Positions 9,900 through 22,207 of a stretch of 64,000 nucleotides of DNA are shown here, piece by piece. Every line of letters begins with the position of its first letter. Positions within the stretch are counted from its first letter, which is position 1. Below the pieces are notes generated by a model, which was not told the origin of the DNA, searched no databases, and worked only from the letters and a program-made list of their open reading frames with translations. The stretch covers positions 256,001-320,000 of the forward strand of contig JAREIK010002662.1 of assembly GCA_029783825.1 (NCBI GenBank), given 5' to 3'. Source of the DNA: Sapria himalayana. Lineage: Eukaryota > Streptophyta > Magnoliopsida > Malpighiales > Rafflesiaceae. A program made the translations under genes and the position numbers.

Positions 9900-12205
9900 T
9901 AACTTAGCTCCCCCCCAGGCCCTGATAATGATAGTGACAAGATAGTGTATGTTGCTGTCATGTTGATAAAAAAATAAAATAAAAAAGTTATTGTTTAGAG
10001 CTATCATATTTCTTCCAATGAATCTTAGGTAGAAATCCAATGATCGTTGGATATCTGCCATATTTTTATTAAAATAAATAAAAAAAATCATCAAATTTTT
10101 TTTATATATTTATTTTATTAACATTTTAGTTTTTCATAGTTAATCTTTAAACTATTCTCTTCTCCTCTTCTCTTAGTGCTCTATAATTAACATTGTGTCT
10201 AGTTTTCAATTCTTCTTAAACTAATTGTAATTTTTATTTTATGGAGCAGAGCATCACTTGTATCCAAGTATTTTGTGATGAAGAGCATCTAAGTGCGAGA
10301 ATATAATGTACATGTACAACATCCAAATTATCTATTGTGCAAAGAAAATTAGGGTACACTTTGCAATTTATTTTTTATAATTTTTTTATTTAGTATCTTA
10401 GATTAATAATTAAATAAAAATATAAGTAAAACTAAAAAAATAATGTTTAGTGAATTTAATAAAAATAAATTAGATTTATACATAGTTAATAATGATAATC
10501 TAACTTAAAAGTTCGAGACCAAAACTAGGTTATTTCATATAGTCTCAATCCATTTGCCTAAAAAACATAAAAATATGTGAATTTTGGTAGTCCATACACA
10601 CTTTAACATAATTAAAAAAATAAAAATCCTATGTGTATTGAATAATATCTATAAAAGAATACATATTATAAAAAAATATATCCATGTCTAAGTACTGGTG
10701 GATCTAGCCACTACAAGAGACGTACAATTTAATTCACTGAAAAATATAGTGCATTAATCTCAAGCAAACCTAACTTTATAGCTAAGTCTTTTAAGTTAGA
10801 TAAAATATAGGTTCATTGATTTCCTTCATTTATCACAATGAGTTTGATAAATGAAGACTTGACTAAATTTATTACTATTATGAGTCTTTCGATTAAATTT
10901 TTAGAGGATCTTAGAATAGTCAATAGTATAAAAACTACTTTTTCTACCTACTTATCAAAGAATTCATAAATCTATAATAGGAATAATCTAATAAAATAGT
11001 TTTAATTATAAAAATAATAAGTAATTAACAAACTTAGAAAACATAATAGAATAGTATATATGACGTTTGACATATAAAATAGTCATGATGACATATCATT
11101 CTCATGCCTCACTATCCATATAGTCGATTTTTAAGTGGAAACTACATATAATAATTTTAGAATTTCTTAAGATATTCCCTTTTCATTATATCCCCACCAT
11201 ATATGAGTATCTAATGAGGATCTTTAGAAAAAATGATATTCAAAAAAAAATATTTAATATCACATTCAATAATACTTCAAATAATAGTATCACCATTAAC
11301 ATATTAGTTAGAATTATTAGAGATGAACCCTTAGTTAATATTTTTTTATGTTAGGTGTATGTGTCACATAATTAACTTAATACTGTAAGTGGGAACAAAA
11401 ATGTTTTTCTTCACATTAGAAAATATAAGAAATTTACTAAATTACCTTATGATTCATAGTAGACAACATGAGTTCCATACTCTATGTTTGTTAAGGGGCC
11501 TAAAAAAAATTCCAAATGGATGTTTGAAAATGTTTGAATTTGCCTACTTGATGTTAAAGTCATATGTTGGCTACTAGCACATGATATTTGACTACATCAA
11601 TAGTAATATTGATATAATTGTTATTGATGATTCATATTGGAAAACAATAATTTTATTTTTGAAATCTCTAAAGATTTTTTATGATATGATAAAAATGTGT
11701 TTATCTATCCACTCTCACTACTTTCGTTATACTTCGGTGCATATGCGATATTAGTAGTATGTTTAACATGTATAGAGGACACCCTGATTTTAGTATAATG
11801 TCGATTGAGATGAAAACCAAGTATTAAAAATACTAGTCATCCATTCAATCTCTTTATTGTGTCCAGTGCTAGCAATAGAATCAAACTTGATGATATGAAC
11901 TAGATTACTAAATTAGGCTGACCACCTTATTTGTCATGTATCATGTATTATGTGTGTTTATTTTTATGATATACTTTTTTTTATTTATAAACTTTTTAAA
12001 TTTATATTTTGTTGTTATTTGTGATATGATAATTATGCTATAATGTTTGAAAACAAAATAAATGTATATTTTTTTATTTAGTTATGATCTTAATGTCTTA
12101 TTGATTTTGTTCATTTTAATTTATATTGAACTATAATATAGTGTAGTTAAATTTTGACATTTAATTTTTTTTTAAAGTTTAAGTTTTAAACATAAAAAAA
12201 TGGTG
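9900..12205. other. Internal AT-rich sequence of hAT-b, no gene recognised
   Basis: Several short frames but no protein motif I can name. A run of eight C at 9911-9918 and a CACTACAAGAGA at 10709-10720 (like a CACTA terminal motif, no partner found) are the only marked signals. Confidence 0.4.
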
Positions 12206-12989
12206 ATGCCATGTTGAGATGTCAAACGGGTCGGGCCTGCCCGACCCATCCCATATTTGGTGGCCTGATTGGGCCACCCTGCCATGCCCTGCACGACACT
12301 GTATAGTAACCATGTTGTGCCTAGCATAGCATGACTTGAGAAGTGCCAGCCTAGCATGGCCTGTCAGCCTGCCTTATACTCGATTCATGCTGGGTTGTGC
12401 CTGAACTTGATGGGTCAGGCATGGGTTAGGCCGAGTTAGGGCATTTCAGCCTATTAGAAATTAGGTCATCCCAAACTTCAAAATTAATATAAATTTTAAA
12501 TTATAATATTAAAATTAAATTAATTAATTAATTAATAAATTAATAAAACAAAAAAAAATAAATTTACTATCACAAGTCACATATCACAACTCACAATCAT
12601 CAACTAAAAATATGTACAAATTACAAAATAATAAAGTAAGACCAAGATTAAATCATTAAAAGATAAAAAACATTATATCAAAGATTAACTCATAAATGTA
12701 AAACATGAATCCTATAGGTAAGTGTCTAAATAAATAAATAATATAATAACAAAAAAAAGCAAGCTCAATCCTCAAAGTGAAATGACAACAATAAATAAAA
12801 AAAAGACTATCCAAAAATGATAAATCTAGTCAGGGTATGATGGTATCAGTATCACTAGCAGTAGGCCATATGTTGTATAGTAGGTTCAGCTCAATGCCTC
12901 AATCTCATCTTAGCCATAAATCATAATCATAGTCTCATTAATCATTATCAGCAACCAACTTCTCTGCTCTTGCTGTAGTTACAGCAAGA

Positions 12990-14770
12990 TCCTAGATACT
13001 CATGCATGAATCCTTCTGATCCTTCATATATGATAATGTCTTAATAATATCTGGCCGTAATCTCGATCTCTTATCTAAAATCATATTCACTATAATAAAA
13101 GAAGCAGACTCCGATGCTATGCTTGACACCGAAGGATTCAGTAGATCCTGTGTCATCTTAGAAAGCATGGGATAGGTGGACTCATATGATTTCCACCATT
13201 GTAAAATATCCAGGTTCTTATTATATGTATGTGATATGATTGGGCAGCAATCGATATCTAAGTACTGAGATAGCTCACTCCTATTCGATGGTGTACCCCA
13301 TAATTTCTCCATTGCTAACTGAATAGAGAAGCCATCATCTCTGAATATGGTATTCATATCTATACTCAGAGGCCTCACTACTACTACCACTATACCTAGT
13401 ATCGTAATATGTAAAGAGCTCAGTCAATTTCTCTTGAATGAATCCTTTAGGTTTGTCTTCTAGTTCATGCACGTAGATATGTATGTCAAAACATTCTCTA
13501 TCCATTCCACCTAACCCTATGGTCAATGCAGGCAGCAAGACATTAAAGAGATGGAATGATGGACCAGTACTTTAAGTACTTGGTTTTCATCTCTAAAACT
13601 ATATCGCTAAATGTTGGGGTATCTCTAAACTTTCTAAACATGCTACTAATATTGCATATGCACCTACGTGCAATGCAAGTGGTTAAATGTTAAACTGACG
13701 AATAGATATTTTTCATGTCATAAAAAATTTTTAAAAATTTTATAAATGAAATTCTTGTAGCTTAGTCTATATCATCAATAATAAGTTCGTCACACTTACT
13801 ATTGACAAAGTTAGATATTACGTGTTAGTATCCAACACATGACTCTAACACCATGTATGTATAATTCTAATGGTGTCTCACATCTGATTAGAATTTCTCC
13901 TTCTTTAGACTTGTAGACAAATAGAGACTACCAAATTCCTATTGTCTGTGAGGCATATGAAGAAATTTTAGTGAGATACATATATTTTTAAAGCATGAGG
14001 AAACAACCTTCTTCCTTGCTTGTACAATGAGGTTAATGACGTGATACATATATCTGATATAAAAAATCTTTCTTAATGGCATATCTCTAATAGCCTTAAC
14101 GAACATGTTAATGGCTACTCCATTATTATATGCATTACGAATATGATACCATATATTTTATTTTAAATATTATATTCTCTAAAGATTCTTATTATGCACT
14201 CATAATTGGCCAGACCATCATGAGGATGGAGAATCTTTAAGAATCCTAATATTTTTTTATTTAGCATCTATTTTGAATCAACATAATGGGCGGTGAGGTA
14301 TGCATAAGATACATTATCGTGACTAGTCTAGATATCAGACGTCACAGACACCACTCTACTATATACCCTAAATTCATTAATTATTATTTATTTTTCTAAG
14401 TTATAGTATTTTAGTATGTCCTTCCTAGATGTGGATCTAGGAATCCTATGATATGCAAGCTGAAAATAAGCCTGCATAATACTGACTACCCTTGGATTCT
14501 TAAAAAATCTAATTGGAAGATCCATCGTGATGATCAATTTGACCATGCATCCCTTGCTTAACTCATTGTGGTATATGAAGAGGATCAATATTAAGGCTGG
14601 ATTAGATTCAGCCTCAAAGAACCTACCATTGAGTTAGGTTTGCCTAGGATCTAATACACCATATTTTTTGATGCATTGTTCGATATGCCTCTTAAGGTGC
14701 CCAGCCTTATATGAACTCTTACAGATTAATATTATTTTATAATATTTGCATTATGTCGATTCTTCTTCGG
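12990..14770 (-). pseudogene. hAT transposase (BED finger to hAT dimerisation domain), broken
   Basis: Order on the minus strand: a BED-type zinc finger near 14750-14660 (CKYYK then GHLKRHIEQC; the second cysteine of the first pair is now tyrosine); an N-terminal region at 14588-14388 with DLPIRFF and PRSTSRKDILKYY, typical of plant hAT transposases; a decayed middle (14380-13540); then KGFIQEKLTELFTYYDTRY (13450-13390) and the C-terminal dimerisation domain (13390-12992) with LDILQWWKSYESTYP, LSKMTQDLL and the VSSIASESASF signature. The transposase would bind the ends and excise the element. Stops and frameshifts separate the parts. The same domain in the same family is seen at 56950-57380. 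Confidence 0.88.
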
Positions 14771-15239
14771 CACCCCTAATATTTTTATGTTATATTATAT
14801 TAAAGTGAGTCCAAATAATTAATTTTCTTCTTGTTTTTTGTTCTTTAGATGTTTGGGTCAAGATAATCGGAGAAAACAAAGTTTTGGCAGCCTTAGATCT
14901 TTACATAGGATTATTGGTATCCATATTAAAATTTCAATATTTATGTTTAAATTAATTTTGTTATCATCATTAAAATTACTATCTGTTATTTTTAATTTTG
15001 TATTAGTTTATTAATTATATTGTATTTTTTTATTTTTTAATTATATATTAATTAATATTAATTAATATTAATTAAATTAAAACTTTTAACTAAAATTAAA
15101 AATTTAAAAACTAAATTAAACAAAATATAAAAATTAATACCAGTAAAGCATAAAATCTCATTTGCTTTATGATGTCAACACCACAATCACCGATATGCAC
15201 TCAGCACTCTGTACCCGGGTCCCTAAAATTAAAACCAAA

Positions 15240-15241
<2 letters not shown>

Positions 15242-15278
<37 letters not shown>

Positions 15279-15343
15279 AAGCCGAGAGGAGAAGAAAAAA
15301 GAGAGAGATATAAGATAGAAATTAAGAAAGAGGGGGGGGGGGG
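15242..15343. repeat. (GA)n microsatellite and nearby G12 homopolymer
   Basis: A GA run at 15242-15275 followed by GA-rich sequence and twelve G at 15332-15343, within the 5' region of the hAT-c transposase. On the transposase strand these are CT and C runs. Confidence 0.9.
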
Positions 15344-16318
15344 TAAATATAATTAAAGGGACAAAATCATTATATCCATCGAATTCTAACCATAGTCGTT
15401 GGGGCCGACGAATCCAATGACTACAATTGTAGATTTTTTAATTTTTTTTGGACCATTAGGTTGATTCGACCGTCAAACCAACCCAATGGTCACATTCCAT
15501 AAGCTTTTGCTTTTGAAATCAATTGACCAAAGGTTTGGGGCTTCTGGCATCAGGTTCGGAGTTTTGGGCATCAGGTTTGGGGCTTCAGGGCATCGGTTCA
15601 AGGTTTGGTCGGTCTGACTTCGGACTACTAAGTCTGAAAATCAGCCTGATATCCTAGTCTAACCATCCTAGTTCGGGGGGTAGGGCACGATTCAGGTCGT
15701 GCCGATGAACCATGTCTTCAGAGCATGGTACTAGGCTATGCCTGGTCCAGCATGAGGCATGGATCACCTAGGCATGGCACGACACAAGCTGTGCCCCGAG
15801 CTAGCCTGGCATGGGCCTATGCATAGTTCTAGACCATTTTGTGTTGTGCATCGTGTCAGCCCTAGGCTGTCCAACCTATTTGACACATCTAATGCTATAT
15901 TGTAGACAATACTACACTACTATATCAACCATATCATATCCCATTAGACACTACCCATAACGCATGGGACACATCATATGCCCAAGGCCTCGTAGGCCAC
16001 AAGCATACTCGATCACTTTTAGTGGGTCTTGAGCTATTAGCGACAACTTTGTGACAATATGCTAGTCTTTAGCATTGGACATGGTCCATGGTGCCATGCT
16101 GTAGTGGGCTATGGGCAGGGTCAAACTAGTGCCATAATAGTGTCGTGTCATTGGCATCATGACCTGGTCTAACCTGGCATGACCGACATGGCCAATTCAT
16201 AAAGGCATGACATTAGGTCATGCTAAGCTGACCTAAAATTTGGTATTACTAGCACGACACAACATGATCACCCTATTTATATCATGTTCTCCATGACATA
16301 ACATATTCGACACCTTTT

Positions 16319-17204
16319 TTGTAAATGATATGTTAGTAGTATGATCCAACAAAGATTGTGTCTTATAATTAACATCATATTTGATAAAATAATTTTATAT
16401 GAATTACCAAAAAATAAGATTATATGGATGCAAATTTATCAAGACAAAAATAATAGAAGAATTGGCTCTCATAAAAAAATTAATTTCAAATAGACTTGTG
16501 ATGCTTCAATATGTAAGATTATAAGCTAATTATTACTTTTTTTCTTATCAATTTCAAATCAAGTATGAGTTTGAGTCCTAACAATAAAACATATAGGATA
16601 GAAATATTTTGAGTATCATATGCATCAGTTATTAGAAGTTTAATGTTTGTTATAGTTTATACTAAGCCAAAAACTTTGAAAAGAGAAAGAGTTGTTAATA
16701 GATACTTAATAAATTTTGATAAAGAATATTAGAGTGTTGTAAAGATAATTTTGAGATATCTCAAGAATACCTCAAATACTCTAATGTAGTTCAAACCTTT
16801 TTATCTTAGACTATGTTGATTTATACTATGTAAGAGATTTTGACAATATCAAGTCAACCACCAATCATGTGTCTACTCTTGTTGGAGGAGCTATAAGTTG
16901 AGTTTAAAAATTATAATCAATAATATCTACTTTGATGACATAGATATAATATGTTTTAGTCATGCAAGTTAGTAATGAGAGATTGTGGCTACAAATATTA
17001 TCATTAGAGCTTAGATATAAACATAAAAAGATTATTTTATTTGGTGATAGTAATAGTGCTCTATATTTAGCAAAAAATTTAAAATTTTACTCAAAGATAA
17101 AATAAATTAGATTACAATATCACTTTTTATTAGAAAATAGAGAAAAGGGAAGTGTGAATATATAAAAAATTCATACTAAGGACAACATAATTGATGTACT
17201 CACA
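16319..17204 (+). pseudogene. Copia element C: RT C-terminal part and RNase H
   Basis: Opens with V-N-D-M-L-V, the second half of the YVDD region split by hAT-b. Decayed RT and connection sequence follows. RNase H parts lie near 16700-17200: a DILRYL-like segment (near 16750), DSNSALYLAKN (about 17048-17080), then LQYHFLLENREKGSVNI and KIHTKDNIIDVLTK near 17165-17205. The order and spacing match Tork/Retrofit-type copia elements. The end is cut by the LTR of the next copia element at 17210. RNase H would remove the RNA template during cDNA synthesis. Confidence 0.85.
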
Positions 17205-17209
17205 AAACT

Positions 17210-17415
17210 TGCAATAATAATTTAAAAATAGGAAATTCAACCCTTAAGACAATAAAATAAACAATACAATAAAAGATATACAAGTTAAAAGGGAATTGGG
17301 ATTGAGATGCATTTCATGGAGGAGGAACTTCCTTTTATAGTAGAACAAGTTAGAAATCCCAAATGGATTTTCTTGAAGGCAAAGTGGTGTTTCACGCACC
17401 CTCATTAATGTTACA
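17210..17415 (-). repeat. 3' LTR of copia element D
   Basis: On the minus strand it starts TGTAACATTAATGAGGG and ends TTATTGCA. It is preceded by a polypurine tract (CAAGTGGAAGAA; plus-strand 17416-17427). It aligns along its length with 21189-21382, with many differences. Length 206 bp. Confidence 0.85.
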
Positions 17416-17429
17416 TTCTTCCACTTGAA

Positions 17430-18780
17430 AATTATCTTTCTCACTTGTCTATGCTTGCTTATGTTCATTCTAAATCATATTAAGTTCTATACTATTCAAA
17501 CTTATCAGTGTTAAATGCTTTGGTCAAAATATCTGACATATTCTCATTAGTGTGGATCTTTTGCATATCCACACTTCATTCTTCAACTTTCTCTCATACA
17601 AAATAATATTGTACCCTGATATATTTTGTCTTTAAGTAAAATACTATATTTCTAAGTGTAGAATACTCTGACAATTACAAAATAAAGTAACTTTATTTTG
17701 TTTGTGTCCAACCTCTTCCAATCACATCTACAACCAAATTACTTCTTTATTAGCTTGGGTAGATGCAACATATTCTACTTTTATCTTAGAAGTAGATATA
17801 ATAGACTATACTTTTGAAATACAACTTTTAGCACTTCTAACAAGAGTAAAAACATAGCATGTGGCACTAGAGACATCTTTATCATCTCTTCTTATGAGAT
17901 ATGATACATACTTAAGAATAATTTGAAATTAACTACTTGCATGTTGTTTTTGTCTCGGTAAATCTATATCCTTCGAATCTTGTTGCTAGCCTCAAGTCCT
18001 TCATATCAAATTAGCTAGTTATTTGTGCCTTCAATTCTTGGATTCACTATTTATTGGGGTTAGCTACCAATAAGTCATCTACGTATAATAATAAAATGAT
18101 GAAATTATGTTTATCTTCAAACCTCTTAAAGTATGTATATGGTTTTAACTGAGTTTATTATACCCAAGACTAATGATGAATGAATCAAATCTTATTCTAA
18201 TACCCTGGTTCCTATTTTAGACCGTATAGAGATTTGTTCAACTTACAAACCAAATTCTCTTTGTTTTAGAAAATTATTATGGTTGAAACATATAAATTTC
18301 TTCTTCAATTTTTTCATGAAGAAATATACTTTTGATATCCTTATGCTCCAAATGTAAATCAAGTGTAACATACAAAGTCATTACTACTATAATTGTAATA
18401 AGCCCATTTATTACTAATGACTTGCATGATACCATTCAAATTAATCATTACTATTATGTTTGATCTTGTAAACCCATTTATTACTAATGATTTTCTTTCC
18501 TAGTTATACTAGCTTCCAAGTATTGTTCTTGTATTGAGTTTTAATCTATTCCTCTATTTCCATCATTCAAAGAGATGCATCTGAACTATTTGAAACTTCA
18601 TGAAATGTTGAAGGTTCTCCTTCTTCTATTAGAAGATGCAATATTACTCTCCATAACATACTCTGAGTATCAAGTTGGCAGCCTTCTATCACGTGTTGAC
18701 CAACTAACTTCTAGATTCTCAGACTCAACTTGCTCTTGTACTTCATGCTCTGGTTCTTTCTCCATGGATATTAGAACATT
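17430..18780 (-). pseudogene. Copia element D: RT and RNase H remnant
   Basis: Minus strand. The RNase H end near 17570-17490 carries MSDILTKAF, the decayed A-D-x-LTKAL motif. The RNase H core lies near 17900-17700. The RT catalytic segment LLLYVDDLLVA is intact at about 18097-18066 (YVDD codons 18084-18073). N-terminal RT sequence extends to about 18780 but is full of frame breaks. The intact YVDD contrasts with copia C, whose YVDD is split by a transposon. Confidence 0.8.
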
Positions 18781-18786
18781 TTGTCT

Positions 18787-19640
18787 CTAATTATTTTCCA
18801 CTTGCATAGTTGTAGTTAATGAAGCTTCTTTCAACATGCTATCATTATCGTCAATTCTTTGTTGTTGATTTTCAAAAAAGATTTCATCTTTGCTGATAAT
18901 TACTTTGTGGGTAGTGGGATCCCACACGCAATACCCCTTCACACATTCAACATATCCTAAAAATATATACCATTTAGATTTTAGATCCAACTTTGTTTTT
19001 TCTTGGGTGTTGTATATCACATATGCAAGACATCCAAAAAAGTATAAAGTATAGTAATTTATTGACTTACCAGTCCATATCTCTATCAATGTTTTCAAAT
19101 CAATCACAATTAATAATGACTAATTTATCACATAACATGTATTGCTAACTACTTCCACCCAAAAAAAATTAGGTAGACTTGTAGTCCTTAATATTGCTCA
19201 CATCCATTCTGCAAGAGTTCAATTTAACTATTACGTGCTACTCCATTTTTTTGTGGCTTGTATGTGATTATGAACTATCTTTTAATATATTCTTGCTTAC
19301 AAAGAGCAAGAAACTTCCCATCTATATACTCTCTTTCATTATCCATCCATGAACACTTAATCATTTTCCCAAATTCAAGTTCCACCTGGACTTTAAAAAA
19401 TTTTAAAATTAGATACACATCTGACTTCTTCTTGATTGGATATACCCAATATCTTTTTGAGATGTTATCAATGAAAGATACAAAATATTTTGTTCCTCCT
19501 TGGGAGATTTCTAATGGTTCCTATATATTAGAATGAATCATGTCTAGAATGCATATATTTTTTATAATTGATTTACTAAATGATAATCTATTTTGCTTAC
19601 TTGTAACATAACACCCACAAAAAGGTAAATTTACTGATTT
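18787..19640 (-). pseudogene. Copia element D: integrase remnant
   Basis: The 106-codon open stretch at 19107-18787 carries LIEIWTGKSINYYTLYFFGC and KWYIFLGYVECVKGYCVWDP, the well-known copia integrase C-terminal segment (P-x-E-x-W-x-GK ... FGC ... FLGY ... GYR-x-WDP). Upstream sequence to about 19640 holds the decayed catalytic core. Integrase inserts element cDNA into chromosomes. Frames are broken upstream. Confidence 0.88.
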
Positions 19641-19937
19641 GAGCCTAGAAAATATCTTTTTATTGGAAAGAATTTTTAAACATTATTTTGACATATGACC
19701 TAGTTTGAGATGTCATATCATCATTGATTCTTTTACTTTGGTAATTGATGTAAACATGCATTGGCTTTTTATATTATTCCTCATTTATGCATGAATAAAT
19801 TTATCATGACATTTTCTCTCCATGACTATAAGTGTACTTCTTTTAATCTTTATCATCTCATTCTCAATATTAGTTTTTACACCCAAAACTATTTATGTAT
19901 CCTAAAGATAATAGATCTTTTTTCAAGTCCATACATG

Positions 19938-20237
19938 TCATTCCTCTTGAATGGTACGAACCATGCCATCAAATATTTTTATTTTGATAGTACTGATATC
20001 AATAATCTTTAAAGCATAATCATCACCCATGTGCACATAACCACATGCGATTGATTCGTATTTGTGAAATGAATCTCTTTGAGATGTCGTGTGCCATGGA
20101 TCTCCTGAGTCTAGCAATGACACATCACCAAATTGCTTTCTACTTTCAATTATTATTATTACCTTATTATATATGATATTGTCATCATCATTAATACTTG
20201 TAACATTCACTTGAGTATTTGATAACTTATTACTCAT
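19938..20237 (-). pseudogene. Copia element D: aspartic protease
   Basis: A continuous 99-codon stretch with LLDSGDPWHTTSQRDSFHKY then GYVHMGDDYALKI and TIKIKIFDGMVRTIQ, an almost full copia protease. The catalytic triplet reads DSG followed by D where alanine is usual. It lies downstream of a decayed zinc knuckle (about 20240-20300) and before the GAG-pre-integrase region. The protease would cleave the Gag-Pol polyprotein in the particle. Confidence 0.88.
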
Positions 20238-20239
20238 AC

Positions 20240-21000
20240 TCTTTTTCTTAAACCAACAATTTCTTTTGAAGTATCATTTATTTCCAATTATAGCACTTAA
20301 TATTTTTCTTACTTCTTAATTTTGATCTACTATAGTTCTGACTCCCACTAGGCCACACTTCGTTGATCTCCCTCATATAACCATCAAGGCTCCTACTTGT
20401 TGTGTATTTGCACATCTATCCTTCTTATCTTTGTGTCTCCTTTCTTCTTCTAAAATGGTAGAGGAAATATCATTGAAGATTAGATTGTCTATCAGAATCT
20501 CATTCATTAGATTGATGACAAGTTTATCATATGAATCAGGTAGACTCTGAAGTAAAATCTATGCACATTCAACTTCTTCTATTTTATGATCAAATATTGT
20601 AAGTTTAGAAAATAGAGTATTCAAAGTATTGATATGATCAATTACCATAACAGATTCTATAATTCGAAAAGTATAAAGTCTTTGTTTTAACAAAATCTTA
20701 TTGTGAAGTAACTTTGCCTCGTATAATCTTATGAGAGTATCCCAATTTATTTTTGCTATATTTTTTTATATCACTATCAATAATATTCTATTAATTAGTG
20801 TCATATATAGATCAATAATCACATTACTATCTATCTCATTTTACTTATCATTAGGAATTCATGAACCTTTTTCCAATTACATCTCATAATTATCCTTGCT
20901 TAAAATTGCCCTATTTTTATTTCTCATAATTAAAAATTACTCTCATGAAATTTTTAATGTTATTTGTTTCAATTTTATAATTAACAGTAACTGACAATAA
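20240..21000 (-). pseudogene. Copia element D: gag (UBN2) remnant
   Basis: From 20750 downward the minus strand reads WDTLIRLYEAKLLHNKILLK, then RLYTFRI, HINTLNTLFSKL and LLQSLPDSYDKLV, the classic order of plant copia gag (UBN2 family). It is followed by ERRHKDKKD. A residual CCHC knuckle is expected at 20300-20240 and is mutated (WYFKRNCW). The protein would build the particle shell. There are only a few stops in the central part, so this gag is better preserved than that of copia C. Confidence 0.85.
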
Positions 21001-21188
21001 TATAAACTATTTGTGTCAATATACCTAAAAAGTTCCGTAGTAAGTAGAGGGGTGTAATGCCCCTTTAAAACCCACCGCCCTTGAGTCCATTATCTTTTTT
21101 TTTGACAAAACTTTTTTAGATATGTATTAATCATAAAAGTTACTATTTAAACCTCACTTATGATATTAATATTATAAAAATAGAACCA

Positions 21189-21382
21189 GTAATAATAATT
21201 TGAAAATAGAAAATATAACTTTTAATGCAATAAAATAAATAATACAATAAAAAAAATACAAGATAAAAAGAAATTGTGATTGAGATGTATTTTAAAAAGG
21301 AGGAACCTATTTCTATTGAACAAAAATTAGAAATCCCAAATAAATTTTTAAAGTGAACAAGGTAAAGTTTCACCGATCTCAC
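21189..21382 (-). repeat. 5' LTR of copia element D
   Basis: Matches 17210-17415 in order (AATAATAATTT, AATACAATAAAA, AAATTGTGATTGAGATG, TTAGAAATCCCAAAT, GTTTCACC). The outer end lacks about 10 bp found at the start of the 3' LTR. The divergence by eye is large, suggesting an old insertion. No clear 5-bp target duplication was found. Confidence 0.8.
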
Positions 21383-21399
21383 AAGCAAGTTGTTTATGC

Positions 21400-22207
21400 A
21401 CAAGCAAGTTGACTTGTGTCATTTAAAACGCAAGATAAAGGATCTTTCTGGTTCAGGGGGGAGGGAGTTTAAGCATTTTTTCCGGGAGGGAACCAAGTCG
21501 AACATATATTTTTTTAAATGCAGCGCTGAATTAACTAGCTGTTGTTTCTGCACAAAGAACTGGTTTTCCCCAATTAGTTTCTGCATCAGAACGGATGACT
21601 GGAATAAATGGCGTGACACAAGAAGTCATATGGACAGAGAAACAGATCAATCATGGCACATATTTAGGACAAATCAACCCTAATTAGGTGACTCGCTCAT
21701 GAAACCAAAAGATACGAGAAGATAGCAGGGCCAGAGAACAAGACTTTGCAAGTTCTACGCACTCTTCTTTGCATCATGATTGAAGGAAACTTGTGCATTA
21801 TTTTCATCTCTCTCTCAATAGTAGTTTCGTCTCTAAAAAGCGAAAAATCGAAGCAAATCGAACAGAAGAAGTAACAAACGTATAAGAATATTTCATTCGA
21901 CCTCTTGCTGTTTCTTAGAAAGAAGCTGACTTCGAAACATCCCCACAAGTGTGAATCTGAACCACCACATAACTGAACAGAGTTACCCCAAAAATGGAAA
22001 TTTAAAACTAAAAGAAAGTAAAAATAGAACTAGACAGATAAACAAAGCGACCCTAACAATCATCTACAAGAGATAAACAACACAGTAGTAGAAGCGTCTG
22101 CCAATCTACATCATCAAATATTCAACATAAAATGGTCCTCTTTCAGATTCTTTTCCTACCTAGGCTTGAGTGGCTGTTTCAAAATTGCATGCCCTCCATT
22201 TCTATTT
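21400..22207 (-). other. 3' flank / probable 3' UTR of the ZHD gene
   Basis: Less AT-rich than the transposon sequence on the left, with no repeat or reading frame of note. It follows the ZHD stop codon on the minus strand, so it probably holds the 3' UTR and polyadenylation site. I could not pick a specific poly(A) signal. Confidence 0.4.

Larger units (their letters stand above)
12214..15891 (-). mobile_element. Full-length hAT element (hAT-c) with degenerate transposase
   Basis: Left end TTGAGATGTCAAACGGGTC, right end CCTATTTGACACATCTA. The flanking 8-mers ATGCCATG and ATGCTATA match at 6 of 8, both differences being transitions. Length 3678 bp. The ends are GC-rich with GGGCC/GGCAT-type subterminal repeats, while the interior is AT-rich. 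Transposase pieces are on the minus strand. It lies inside hAT-b, so it inserted later. Also contains (GA)n at 15242-15275 and a G12 run at 15332-15343. Confidence 0.8.
9691..16318. mobile_element. Large hAT element (hAT-b) in the copia RT, itself hosting hAT-c
   Basis: 5' end CAGAGATATCAAGTGGGCT (a decayed TAGAGGTGTCAAATGGGC) and 3' end ATTCGACACCTTTT. The flanks ATGTAGAT and TTGTAAAT agree at 6 of 8 positions, as expected of an old 8-bp hAT duplication. Independent support: copia RT coding joins correctly across it. GC-rich subterminal blocks lie at 9691-9850 and 15900-16318. Total 6628 bp; removing the nested hAT-c leaves about 2.95 kb. I see no convincing transposase of its own in 9900-12200, so it may be a deletion derivative. 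Confidence 0.75.

Noticed and set aside
10709..10720. CACTACAAGAGA, like a CACTA transposon end
   Set aside because: No inverted partner and no subterminal repeats found; a 12-bp match is too little.
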